Assembly (NCBI GenBank): GCA_945787555.1
Contig: CALZJG010000024.1
Span: 1 to 33,887 of the forward strand
Source: an uncultured Chromatiaceae bacterium
GTDB taxonomy: Bacteria; Pseudomonadota; Gammaproteobacteria; DRLM01
DNA length: 33,887 nucleotides
Direction of reading: 5' to 3'
In this document: positions 1 through 7,425 of the stretch, one piece after another
How positions within the stretch are numbered: position 1 is the stretch's first letter
Layout: every line of letters begins with the position of its first letter
Notes under the pieces: generated by a model
The model's database searches: none
What the model was told of the DNA's origin: nothing
What the model saw: the letters and a program-made list of their open reading frames with translations, nothing else
Made by a program: the position numbers and the translations under genes

Positions 1-67
1 GCGGTTCTCTGCAATAGCATCTGACTAGTCGACATCTATCGGGCCACGTCGACCAGACGAGACCGCG

Positions 68-1183
68 TCATGGTGGGGTCTTCTCAAACGGCTTGAGCTG
101 TTCACGCAGCATTTGTACCGAGGGCAGCGGCGCTTGGTTGATGGCGCGTTGCACGAAGCTGGCATTGTCCAGTTGTCGCAGCGCCTCGCTCACCTGACCC
201 GCCGCACTCTCGAACACCGCCAAATTGATCCGAACATTGGCATCGGTGGGTGCCAGCCCCACCGCGCGCATGAGATGGGCACGCGTCACAGCACTATCAA
301 CACCTTGCTCTATGGTCACCACTGCCAGTACCGTAGCCACGCCGGCATCATAGGGGTTGAGACGTGCGGCTTCTTCGGCGTGGTCGCGCGCCTGCGTCAG
401 CCAGCGCGACGACTGCGCACTGTCCGCCTCCGCCAAGCGTAAATAGGCCCGCGCCAGATACAGCCGTGCCTGCGCCAAAGCCGCGCGATCCTGTTTCTCG
501 TCCACCGTGTCGACGTAAGCACGGAAATCATCGATGCTGCTGCGCAACCAACGCCGCGCCTGCTCACCCTCGCGTGCCGCGCCCTTGTAGTAACGCGCCA
601 AACCGGAAAGAAAGTGAGCCAGCGTGGTGACGTCGTTCTCCAGCGTATTGAAGTCCACGCGCATTTGCGCCACCGGCGCGTCGATGACGCCCTTGACTTC
701 CACCGGCGCGCCGCCCTCCCCCATGTTGGCCAAATGGCGCAGATCGGCGCTCACCCCCGGCGGCGGCTCCAACAACATCAGGCGAGCGCTGATCAAAGGA
801 GTGCCGCTGCGCTCAACCAGTATGCGCCCCCACAACACCATTTGCGCTTGTTGCTGTTTGGCGATTTGTTCGGCCTTGGCGCGGTAGTTGTCGATCTTCT
901 GCCCGGGCGGGGTGACAAAGGTGATGATGGCGCCGCCGTGCAGGTCGTGAATCTTGGCCAGGAACTGATCGTGCAGTTGCTTGGCGCGTTGCTTGCCGCG
1001 TTCGTCGCCGCCCACCGACTCGAATTCGAAGGTCACCAGCTTGACCTCGGCATGCGGGAATATCACCTGCTGCTGGCGTTCGAAATATCGCGGATCTTCC
1101 ACCACCTCGATGACCATGCCGGCGCGTGCAGTGGCCACCATCAAGCCCAAGACCAACCACACTACCCAACGTGCGATGCTCAT
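68..1183 (-). CDS. Exported TPR-repeat protein with a FlgO/TolB-N-like N-terminal domain, unknown function
   Basis: A 371-residue protein of unknown function. Residues 1-21 form a signal peptide (hydrophobic core ending ATARA before Gly22), so it is probably periplasmic. Residues about 25-190 look like an alpha/beta domain; the segment around QMVLWGRILVE recalls the FlgO/TolB-N type of domain often found with TPR proteins. Residues about 190-350 are Ala/Leu-rich helices with TPR character (for example ARLYLARAYLRLAEADS and the pair AARLNPYDAGVATVLAV / AVGLAPTDANVRINLAV). The ATG overlaps the stop of the upstream minus-strand gene by four bases (ATGA), so the two are translationally coupled. 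The domain naming is tentative; the signal peptide and helical repeats are visible directly. Confidence 0.8.
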   Translation of the reverse strand: MSIARWVVWLVLGLMVATARAGMVIEVVEDPRYFERQQQVIFPHAEVKLVTFEFESVGGDERGKQRAKQLHDQFLAKIHDLHGGAIITFVTPPGQKIDNYRAKAEQIAKQQQAQMVLWGRILVERSGTPLISARLMLLEPPPGVSADLRHLANMGEGGAPVEVKGVIDAPVAQMRVDFNTLENDVTTLAHFLSGLARYYKGAAREGEQARRWLRSSIDDFRAYVDTVDEKQDRAALAQARLYLARAYLRLAEADSAQSSRWLTQARDHAEEAARLNPYDAGVATVLAVVTIEQGVDSAVTRAHLMRAVGLAPTDANVRINLAVFESAAGQVSEALRQLDNASFVQRAINQAPLPSVQMLREQLKPFEKTPP

Positions 1184-2112
1184 GGCGCCACTCCCGCTTC
1201 CTTCAAGGCGGTCTGAATAAGGGCATCGACTTTAGCACTGTAGAGATTGCGGCTGAGTATGGGGTCGTCACGGCGGTTGTTGACCAGTTCGCGCGCTTGA
1301 TTGAGTTGCTGCACGGCTTGCAGGAACAGTGCGCGCCGTTCCTCACCCACGGCCTGCTGCGCCAGGCGGTAGGTATCCAAGGCCATACCCAACGTTACCA
1401 ATCCCAGCAGGCGGTAATAACCGTCGCCAAACTGATGCTCGCGGCGCGGATCCTGCTCGAAGGAAAAATCCTTGAGTGGAATCACGGTATCCAGTTCCTT
1501 GGCCAATTGCGGGGGAATGCCCAGGAACGCCTTGGCGAGGCCGCCTTGTTCATGCACGTTGCCCCACATGATTTGAAAGGCATTGAGCTCGCCTAACACG
1601 CGATCGAAATTGTCCTGGCCGATGCCCTCACGCCAAGGACTCTGCGCGGTTTCCACCCGCACCACCCGCGGCTGGCGAAAACTCACCGGCAAGTCCTCCA
1701 ACAACACCTCCGACATGGCCGCCACCAGCGCTTCCATGCGGCTGAGGTAGCGTGCGCGCTGCGCGGCATCGATATTGGGCGGCAGGGAAAAATCGAACAC
1801 CAACAACCAATGTTCACCGGCGGGAACACGATGCTGGGCGATGAACTGCTCGCGCTCACGCTCGCTCTCCAACCCCCCGACGCCCTTGAGCACGAAACCA
1901 CCCAGCGACAAGAAACACAGTGCGCCACCGAACATCAGCAGTGGAGCCGACAAGCCAACTCCACCCCGGCGCTTACGCAGGACATGCACGCCCAGCAACA
2001 GCCCCGCGGCGACGAGTAGTAACGCGAGCAAGGGATAGGAATAGTTGCCGTATTCATTGAGCAGCTGCGGCAGCTTGGTGAAGTAATCCCAGACTTGATC
2101 CAGGCCGTCCAT
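1180..2112 (-). CDS. Membrane protein with two TM segments and a periplasmic or cytoplasmic domain related to its downstream neighbour, unknown function
   Basis: A 310-residue protein of unknown function. I chose the ATG at 2112 because GAGGAG lies eight bases upstream; a GTG at 2139 would add nine residues but has no comparable site. Two hydrophobic helices (YPLLALLLVAAGLLLGVHVL and LLMFGGALCFLSLGGFVL) lie in the first 80 residues, separated by a basic RKRR loop. The remainder is soluble: an alpha/beta region containing FQIMWGNVHEQGG, comparable to QMVLWGRILVE in the next gene, then a helical region of TPR-like character. It overlaps the next gene by four bases. The two proteins probably form one envelope complex, which is inference. 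Confidence 0.8.
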   Translation of the reverse strand: MDGLDQVWDYFTKLPQLLNEYGNYSYPLLALLLVAAGLLLGVHVLRKRRGGVGLSAPLLMFGGALCFLSLGGFVLKGVGGLESEREREQFIAQHRVPAGEHWLLVFDFSLPPNIDAAQRARYLSRMEALVAAMSEVLLEDLPVSFRQPRVVRVETAQSPWREGIGQDNFDRVLGELNAFQIMWGNVHEQGGLAKAFLGIPPQLAKELDTVIPLKDFSFEQDPRREHQFGDGYYRLLGLVTLGMALDTYRLAQQAVGEERRALFLQAVQQLNQARELVNNRRDDPILSRNLYSAKVDALIQTALKEAGVAP

Positions 2113-2426
2113 GTGGACGTCTCCTCGGCGTTCCCTCACAACCAGCCTAAGAAATCCCTATTTCTGTTGCAAGTATTTCGCAGACTCATGGCGGCCTTGT
2201 TGCACCGCATTTGACCGCCGCCGCCGCACTACGCGCCACGACAGGGCGGCGGAGAGGCCTAATGCAGCCGGTGCTCACACGCAAAACCCACCCAATTAAC
2301 GTGAATTCAGTCACTTAGGGTTGCCTGCAGGGGCAGCGGGAACATTGGCACGGTGTTTGTGTCTCTCTTTATCTGTGCGCGGCGTTGTGCTCGGACAATG
2401 ACTGCCCTGAATAGCAGGAGGCCACC
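2113..2426. other. Divergent intergenic region between the envelope-protein pair and the 65-codon ORF
   Basis: No gene is evident here. Its right half carries the sigma-54-like element at 2345-2361 and the AGGAGG at 2416-2421 for the ORF starting at 2427. The left half must hold the promoter of the minus-strand pair, but I see no clear sigma-70 hexamers. Confidence 0.6.
2345..2361 (+). promoter_or_regulatory. Candidate sigma-54 (RpoN) promoter
   Basis: The sequence TTGGCACGGTGTTTGTG fits the known -24/-12 consensus YTGGCACGRNNNTTGCW except for the last two positions. The invariant GG (2347-2348) is separated by exactly ten bases from the -12 pair (2359-2360), which is GT instead of GC. Transcription would start near 2371, about 55 bases before the ATG at 2427. 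No enhancer-binding-protein site could be recognised. Confidence 0.6.
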
Positions 2427-2624
2427 ATGAACCAGAAAGTCAATTATTCGGGATTTGTGGATTTACTGATCGACAGAAGCCTTTACCAGGACAACATCCG
2501 GAGCGATAATAGGCGGTTAGAACTGGCACGCAAGCGCGGCCGAGCACCTGATGCCGATACCCTCGGGCGGCAAGGCGGGGGTGGCGTTACCCAACGCAGG
2601 CTATATGCCTGCCGCACGGAATAG
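2427..2624 (+). CDS. Small basic hypothetical protein behind a sigma-54-like promoter
   Basis: A 65-residue, highly charged protein with no recognised family. An ideal AGGAGG sits five bases before the ATG and a sigma-54-like promoter lies about 65 bases upstream, which is why I keep it despite its size. The first 40 residues (rich in Asp, Arg and Leu) could form helices, including RSDNRRLELARKRGR. The C-terminal 20 residues, Gly/Arg-rich with one Cys, look less constrained, so the true end could have drifted. It might alternatively be a leader peptide or the 5' part of a regulatory RNA. Confidence 0.45.
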   Translation: MNQKVNYSGFVDLLIDRSLYQDNIRSDNRRLELARKRGRAPDADTLGRQGGGGVTQRRLYACRTE

Positions 2625-2824
2625 GACCCGCACCCTCGTGTCTCGGTATTCGACCCAGGATCCGTCCCGGGCCAGGACCTGTTCCAGTCCCGGCTCAGGT
2701 ATCGTCAGGCCGGGCCGATGTTGACAGGCAAGGTCACGGGACGCCGAGCCCACTAGGGCTGGGTAATGAGAGTCACTATTTGCCGGCGAAAAGAGCCGAC
2801 GACATGCTACGCATGGGAGCTGTT

Positions 2825-4402
2825 ATGCCTAATCTACATCGCGCGCCGCGCCGTCCGGTGCTATTGATCATCCTGGACGGCTTCGGCGTCAACCCGGGCA
2901 AGCGCAACAACGCGATCGCCGAGGCCAACACGCCGGCACTGGATGAGCTGTTCGCGCATCATTCACATACGCTATTGCAGGCTTCCGGCCATGCCGTCGG
3001 CTTACCCGACGGCCAAATGGGCAATTCCGAAGTCGGGCACCTCACCCTGGGTTGCGGCAGCATCATCCGCCAGGACTTGGTGTGCATCGACGACTCTATC
3101 GAAAGCGGCGAATTCTTCACCAATCCCGCCTTGGTCGCGGCGGCCGACGATGCGGCGGCGCGCCAACGGCCGCTGCACTTGCTGGGCCTGGTTTCCGACG
3201 GCGGCGTACACAGCCAGCTCGCGCATCTACTGGCACTCATCAAGCTGTGCCAGCAACGCGGCGCACGACCGTTGCTGCACATGATCACCGACGGCCGCGA
3301 CTCGCCACCGCGTTCGGCCTTGAACTACCTCCCCGCCGTGGAAGCGGCCCTGAAGGAAGCCGGCGGCGCCATCGCCACCGTGACCGGGCGTTACTACGCC
3401 ATGGATCGCGACCAACGCTGGGAGCGCACCGAACGGGCCTGGCGCGCCGTCAGCCTGGCCAAGGGCCATCGGGCCAGTTCCGCCAAAGCCGCCATAGAAA
3501 ATGCCTATGCGCGCGACGAGGGCGATGAATTCATCGCCCCGACGATATTGCCCGCTGCCATCCCCCTGCAACCGGGTGACCCTATGGTGTCATTCAATTT
3601 CCGCAAGGACCGGCCGCGCCAAATCGTGGCGGCGCTGGGCGGCGAGGATTTCACCATGTTCGATCGCGGTGAGACACCCCGTGCCGCCGTCACTTGTATG
3701 ATGCGCTACGATCGCAACTTCATTTTCCCCTACGCCTACGAACCGGAGAAGCCGGCCGTCACCCTGGGACAGGTAATCAGCGAGGCCGGTCTGAAGCAGT
3801 TCCACTGCGCGGAAACGGAGAAGTACGCGCACGTGACCTATTTCTTCAATGGCGGCCATCACGAACCCTATCCCGGCGAAATACAGCATGTGATTCCCTC
3901 GCCGCGTGTGGCTACCTATGACCTGCAACCCGAGATGAGCGCCCCCGAAGTCACCGCCACGGTTGTTGCGGCCATCGAATCGGGTGAGCATGATTTCATC
4001 TTGGTAAACTTCGCCAATGGCGACATGGTGGGCCACACCGCCCTGCGACCCGCCGTGATTCAAGCGGTGGAAGCCTTGGATAAGGCGGCAGGGCGCGTCA
4101 TCACCGCCGCTAGTCAAGCCGGTTATTCGGTCATCCTCACCGCCGACCACGGCAATTGCGAGGAACTGATTGACCCGATCACCGGCGCGCCACACACCCA
4201 GCACACCATTTACCCTGTACCCTGTCTGATCATCGACCGCGATAGCTGGCAGCTCTCCACGGCCGGCGGGCTGGCCAACATCGCGCCCACTGTGCTGCAA
4301 CTGTTAGGCTTGCCCCAGCCTGCGACCATGAGTGCCACCTCACTGCTGGTGCGCACATGCCAGACCAGTACGACGCTCAAACCGATGGAAGGGGCGGCCT
4401 AA
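2825..4402 (+). CDS. gpmI: 2,3-bisphosphoglycerate-independent phosphoglycerate mutase
   Basis: Interconverts 3- and 2-phosphoglycerate in glycolysis and gluconeogenesis; a cytosolic, Mn-dependent member of the alkaline phosphatase superfamily. The 525-residue product is slightly longer than the usual ~510. The ATG at 2825 is chosen because GGAG lies five bases upstream and the LLIILDGFG strand follows directly; an earlier in-frame ATG at 2780 would add 15 unconserved residues. Visible motifs: metal ligand Asp18, phosphoserine Ser68 in MGNSEVGH, TDGRDS, RYYAMDRDQRWER, NFRKDRPRQI, EKYAHVTYFFNGG, NFANGDMVGHT and TADHGN. After MVGHT the usual Gly is Ala. The last 20 residues look like a variable tail. 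Possibly co-transcribed with the methyltransferase 67 bases downstream. Confidence 0.97.
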   Translation: MPNLHRAPRRPVLLIILDGFGVNPGKRNNAIAEANTPALDELFAHHSHTLLQASGHAVGLPDGQMGNSEVGHLTLGCGSIIRQDLVCIDDSIESGEFFTNPALVAAADDAAARQRPLHLLGLVSDGGVHSQLAHLLALIKLCQQRGARPLLHMITDGRDSPPRSALNYLPAVEAALKEAGGAIATVTGRYYAMDRDQRWERTERAWRAVSLAKGHRASSAKAAIENAYARDEGDEFIAPTILPAAIPLQPGDPMVSFNFRKDRPRQIVAALGGEDFTMFDRGETPRAAVTCMMRYDRNFIFPYAYEPEKPAVTLGQVISEAGLKQFHCAETEKYAHVTYFFNGGHHEPYPGEIQHVIPSPRVATYDLQPEMSAPEVTATVVAAIESGEHDFILVNFANGDMVGHTALRPAVIQAVEALDKAAGRVITAASQAGYSVILTADHGNCEELIDPITGAPHTQHTIYPVPCLIIDRDSWQLSTAGGLANIAPTVLQLLGLPQPATMSATSLLVRTCQTSTTLKPMEGAA

Positions 4403-4469
4403 CCCGACAATCTTTTGCTCGGCGGCTGTGCTATCGTGACGGCCTTTCCTGGCCTGCCGAAACTTCGCC

Positions 4470-5333
4470 GTGCCCAAAGCAAAACCCATGCCCAAGCCCA
4501 GCACGGCGCAGCGCCCCGCTCCACGCCGCGCCGATAGCGGCGCGGGCGCACGCCGTGAATTGAAGTATTATGGACTTGCCGCCTGCGAGGCACTGTGGCG
4601 GCGGCGGCCCGAGGATGTCATCCGTATTTATCTCGAAGAACGCCTCATCCCGCGTTTCACTCCGCTGTTAAAACGCGCCGCTGCGCAACGCAAGGCTTAC
4701 CACATCGTCGGCCCCGAGGATTTGGCGCGCCTCACCGAATCGATACACCACCAAGGCATCTGCGTGCTGGCGCGCGAAGCGCCACCCTTGCCCTACCCCG
4801 ACTTGCTCACGCTGCTGCGCGAGGTCTCCTCGCCCGAGTTGGTGATCTATCTCGACGACGTGGAGAACCCGCACAATCTGGGCGCGATCATGCGCAATGC
4901 CGCCCACTTCGGGGTGCGTTTCGTGTTGGGACCGCAAAACCGTCTGCCCAGACTCTCGCCCTCCGCCTGCCGCGTGGCTGAGGGCGGTGCCGAGCATGTC
5001 GCGCTCGTGCCTCTCGCCCGACCCGACAAGCAACTACTCGAAATACAACAGCTCGGTTATGCCCTGGTCGCCGGCATGGCGGATAAAGGGGTGTCACTCT
5101 ATGGCCAAGCACTCCCCGTGCGCAGCGTGCTGATCATGAGCGCGGAAATGGCGGGCATCTCCTCTACACTGCTGAACAGCGCCGACGCGCTGGTGCGTAT
5201 TCCCGGAAGCGGCGTGGTGAATGGCCTCAATATCGCGGTAGCTTGCGGGGTGATCGTGGGCGAACACTTTCGCCAGCATTGCAGCCCTCCGCGCCGCCGC
5301 AAGCGTCCCCGAGTGGCCAAGCCGCGCAAATAG
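4470..5333 (+). CDS. SpoU/TrmH-family RNA 2'-O-methyltransferase (YfiF-like)
   Basis: A 287-residue SPOUT-class enzyme predicted to transfer a methyl group from SAM to a ribose 2'-OH of rRNA or tRNA. Residues about 30-105 form the substrate-binding domain typical of YfiF/RlmB relatives (ELKYYGLAACEALWRRRPE). Residues about 123-265 form the knotted catalytic domain: motif 1 DDVENPHNLGAIMRN with conserved Asn133 and Arg142, motif 2 around MSAEMAGISSTLL and RIPGSG, motif 3 NGLNIAVACGV. The usual Gly-rich GSEGxG of motif 2 is degenerate here. A Lys/Arg-rich tail (residues 274-287) could contact RNA. The start is uncertain: GTG at 4470 or ATG at 4488, neither with a clear ribosome binding site. 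Confidence 0.9.
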   Translation: MPKAKPMPKPSTAQRPAPRRADSGAGARRELKYYGLAACEALWRRRPEDVIRIYLEERLIPRFTPLLKRAAAQRKAYHIVGPEDLARLTESIHHQGICVLAREAPPLPYPDLLTLLREVSSPELVIYLDDVENPHNLGAIMRNAAHFGVRFVLGPQNRLPRLSPSACRVAEGGAEHVALVPLARPDKQLLEIQQLGYALVAGMADKGVSLYGQALPVRSVLIMSAEMAGISSTLLNSADALVRIPGSGVVNGLNIAVACGVIVGEHFRQHCSPPRRRKRPRVAKPRK

Positions 5334-5423
5334 GGCTATATTCCCGAGCGTAGGCATCAGGCATACGGCGGTGATTCCCACACCGTCCCATCCACCCACT
5401 ATGCAATGCAACTGGAGGCCATC

Positions 5424-5816
5424 ATGTATTTCAAAACCCTAGTCCTCGCCGCGACTCTCACCCTGTTCACCACCGGTGCTGCCCTTGCCAGCGACATGTC
5501 CAAGACGGATGCCGCCGCCGCACAAAAAATGGCGAGCATCATCCTGCATCTCAATCATCGCCCAGACGCCGCTGGAAAAGACGCCCTGCGCAACATCGCC
5601 AACGACAGCAACGCCTCGCCGCAGACGCGCGCCGTTGCCTCGGCCTTGATCAACATGGATCACAGCGTCAGCGACTCTGATAAGGGCAAACTCCGCGATA
5701 TCGCCAACGATGACACGGCACCGCAAAACACCCGCGCCATCGCTAGCATTTTGGTGAATCTCACGCACAAAGCCTCCCGCAGCGACAAGTCGCAGCTAGA
5801 GGCGATCGCCCGCTGA
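5424..5816 (+). CDS. Periplasmic protein built of 35-residue helical repeats, unknown function
   Basis: A 130-residue exported protein. GGAGG eight bases upstream fixes the ATG at 5424. Residues 1-22 are a signal peptide (core LVLAATLTLFTTGAALA, cleavage before Ser23). Residues 36-70, 71-105 and 106-130 are three copies, the last incomplete, of a repeat with an exact period of 35. The shared pattern is [V/I/M]AS..L..L.H, then DK..LR.IAND, then TRA. The repeats are helical by composition and may stack like HEAT or TPR units. It is followed by a strong hairpin at 5823-5848, so it ends its transcription unit. I do not recognise a named family. Confidence 0.8.
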   Translation: MYFKTLVLAATLTLFTTGAALASDMSKTDAAAAQKMASIILHLNHRPDAAGKDALRNIANDSNASPQTRAVASALINMDHSVSDSDKGKLRDIANDDTAPQNTRAIASILVNLTHKASRSDKSQLEAIAR

Positions 5817-5822
5817 TCACGC

Positions 5823-5848
5823 GCCGGGGCGTGCAAGCACGCCCCGGC
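5823..5848 (+). terminator. Hairpin terminator after the repeat protein
   Basis: A perfect 11-base-pair stem (GCCGGGGCGTG pairing with CACGCCCCGGC) encloses a four-base loop, seven bases after the stop codon at 5816. Only a weak pyrimidine run (CTACTTCCT) follows, so termination efficiency is uncertain. Confidence 0.7.
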
Positions 5849-5868
5849 CTACTTCCTGGCCTAGCGCA

Positions 5869-5882
5869 ATAGCGCGCGCTAT
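5869..5882. repeat. 14-bp perfect palindrome upstream of the cupin/JmjC-like gene
   Basis: ATAGCGCGCGCTAT is a perfect palindrome about 60 bases before the start at 5944. It could be an operator for a dimeric regulator or simply part of the terminator region; no regulator is identified. Confidence 0.35.
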
Positions 5883-5943
5883 CATGCGGCCTCGTCAGGC
5901 CAGCGTTAGGTGTGTCTTAACTTCGCTTCTAGAACAATTATTC

Positions 5944-7125
5944 ATGAGCAGTCTTGACCCGTCAGCTCTGCAATCGCAGCCGGTCGCCTATATCGCCGGC
6001 CCGGACGTCGACGCGCAACAAGCGCGCGCTATCGCCACGCGCATCCACTGCGGCGAGCCGCTGTTGCTGACACGGCGCGGTAGTACCCTGGGATGGATCG
6101 CGCCACGCCAAGCGGCAAACCTACCCGTAGCGCAGCAAATCCGCGCGGCTTGGCTAGCTTCGCAACCCATCCTGTTGCCGGATTGCGTGCACGATCAGCT
6201 GACCGCGCACGAACGTCATATCCGCCATTCGCTGCGGCTCATGGACGCGGTATTGAACGGTGAGGAACTCACTGAGCTATTGGAAAAGAACCCCTACGCC
6301 ATGCGCCTCGGCAGCCGCTTCGAGATCCTCGCAAGCAGCGAGGACGAAGGCGATCCGCAGGAAATTGAAACCTTGGAATTTGACGTGTTGGATCACGGCG
6401 AAATCATCGCCGAGAACTTGTGGTGCAAGGCCTCATGGTTGTCATTCGAAGATGATGATGACTCGCTGCGTTTTCGCTTTTCCTTCGGCATGGCGAATTA
6501 CGAAGACGTCGCCGCCGATGTCGAGCGTGAGTTACATGCAGCGGCGCTCGCTGAAGCGGTGTTCCCAGAATCAACCATCATTACGGAATCATCCACCTTG
6601 GATACTTTGCTCAAGGCGGCCTTAGAAGTGCCCGCGTTGGCCTATGTGGAACGTATCGTGTATTTCAACGCCCCCAACGGCGGCGCGCAATTCCACCAAG
6701 ACGTAGAGCGCGGTCATCTCGGCGTGGTGTTTGCGCAAGTGCATGGCCGCACCGGCTGGTTGAGTTTGCCCAAGCAATCCTTGCTCGACGAAATCCAAAG
6801 CTTTGTCACCGACGCCAACTGCGCCCCCCTGGAAACACTGTTGCCTGAGAGCGAGTCGCGCCTGCAACTGTTGAAAACCTGCGCCAACCGCAGCGCGCTC
6901 TCGGACTGGCTGGATGAGACCGACAACGAACCCTTGGAGCTATTACTCAATCGCTGTCCCGAGTTCGCGCAGCAACTGATCGAGCATGGTCACGCGTTCA
7001 TATTACAACCCGGCGACGTAATCATGCTGCCGCAACATGACCTGCAGCAGTGCGCCTGGCACACCGTGTTTTGCCTCGATGATTACACCGGCGAGGCGCT
7101 GTCCTTCGCCGTGCGTACCGTGTAA
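5944..7125 (+). CDS. Cupin/JmjC-like protein, putative Fe(II)/2-oxoglutarate oxygenase
   Basis: A 393-residue cytosolic protein with no signal peptide. Near its C-terminus it carries the HxD...H signature of Fe(II)-dependent double-stranded beta-helix oxygenases: His251 and Asp253 in AQFHQDVERG and His373 in CAWHTVFC. The preceding segment GHAFILQPGDVIMLPQH is a typical cupin strand pair. The N-terminal ~220 residues show no family I recognise. By analogy with JmjC-like hydroxylases it could modify a protein or small molecule, but the substrate is unknown. The ATG at 5944 has no clear ribosome binding site; an in-frame ATG at 5884 would add 20 residues. Confidence 0.7.
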   Translation: MSSLDPSALQSQPVAYIAGPDVDAQQARAIATRIHCGEPLLLTRRGSTLGWIAPRQAANLPVAQQIRAAWLASQPILLPDCVHDQLTAHERHIRHSLRLMDAVLNGEELTELLEKNPYAMRLGSRFEILASSEDEGDPQEIETLEFDVLDHGEIIAENLWCKASWLSFEDDDDSLRFRFSFGMANYEDVAADVERELHAAALAEAVFPESTIITESSTLDTLLKAALEVPALAYVERIVYFNAPNGGAQFHQDVERGHLGVVFAQVHGRTGWLSLPKQSLLDEIQSFVTDANCAPLETLLPESESRLQLLKTCANRSALSDWLDETDNEPLELLLNRCPEFAQQLIEHGHAFILQPGDVIMLPQHDLQQCAWHTVFCLDDYTGEALSFAVRTV

Positions 7126-7140
7126 ACGACTCACACAACT

Positions 7141-7326
7141 TCAACGCGCCTCGTTCTTTTCCGCGCCGCAGCGTGCACAACGATAGGCTGTGATCAGTTT
7201 TCCCGATTTGACGTCGAAGCGGCGCCCCTGCATCACTTCCCATTTGTGAAAACCGCTGCGACACAATCCGCGCTTGTCGTGCTTTTCCGACAACTTGCGT
7301 TTCTTGAAGGGCACTACGTCACCCAT
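7141..7326 (-). CDS. Small zinc-finger-like protein, unknown function
   Basis: A 61-residue basic protein. Cys22 and His27 (CRSGFHKW) with Cys50 and Cys53 (CARC) form a plausible zinc site. The spacing fits a small conserved family in gammaproteobacteria that I recognise only as hypothetical. The ATG at 7326 is chosen because GGTGAG lies five bases upstream; a GTG at 7332 is also in frame. It is convergent with the cupin-like gene (15-base gap). RNA or DNA binding would be a reasonable guess only. Confidence 0.7.
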   Translation of the reverse strand: MGDVVPFKKRKLSEKHDKRGLCRSGFHKWEVMQGRRFDVKSGKLITAYRCARCGAEKNEAR

Positions 7327-7425
7327 ATGCACTCACCCAGCGTCACACTGACCACGGACACACGACTCCCAAAGAATGTGCCGCGGTACTTTCCGGCAAC
7401 CCTGTACTAAAACTGACAGTTTAGA

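Noticed and set aside
2721..2726. TTGACA as a -35 box for gpmI
   Set aside because: No -10-like hexamer lies 16-18 bases downstream.
3590..4300. A 236-codon minus-strand frame within gpmI
   Set aside because: Antisense shadow of a clearly functional gene, no recognisable domain.
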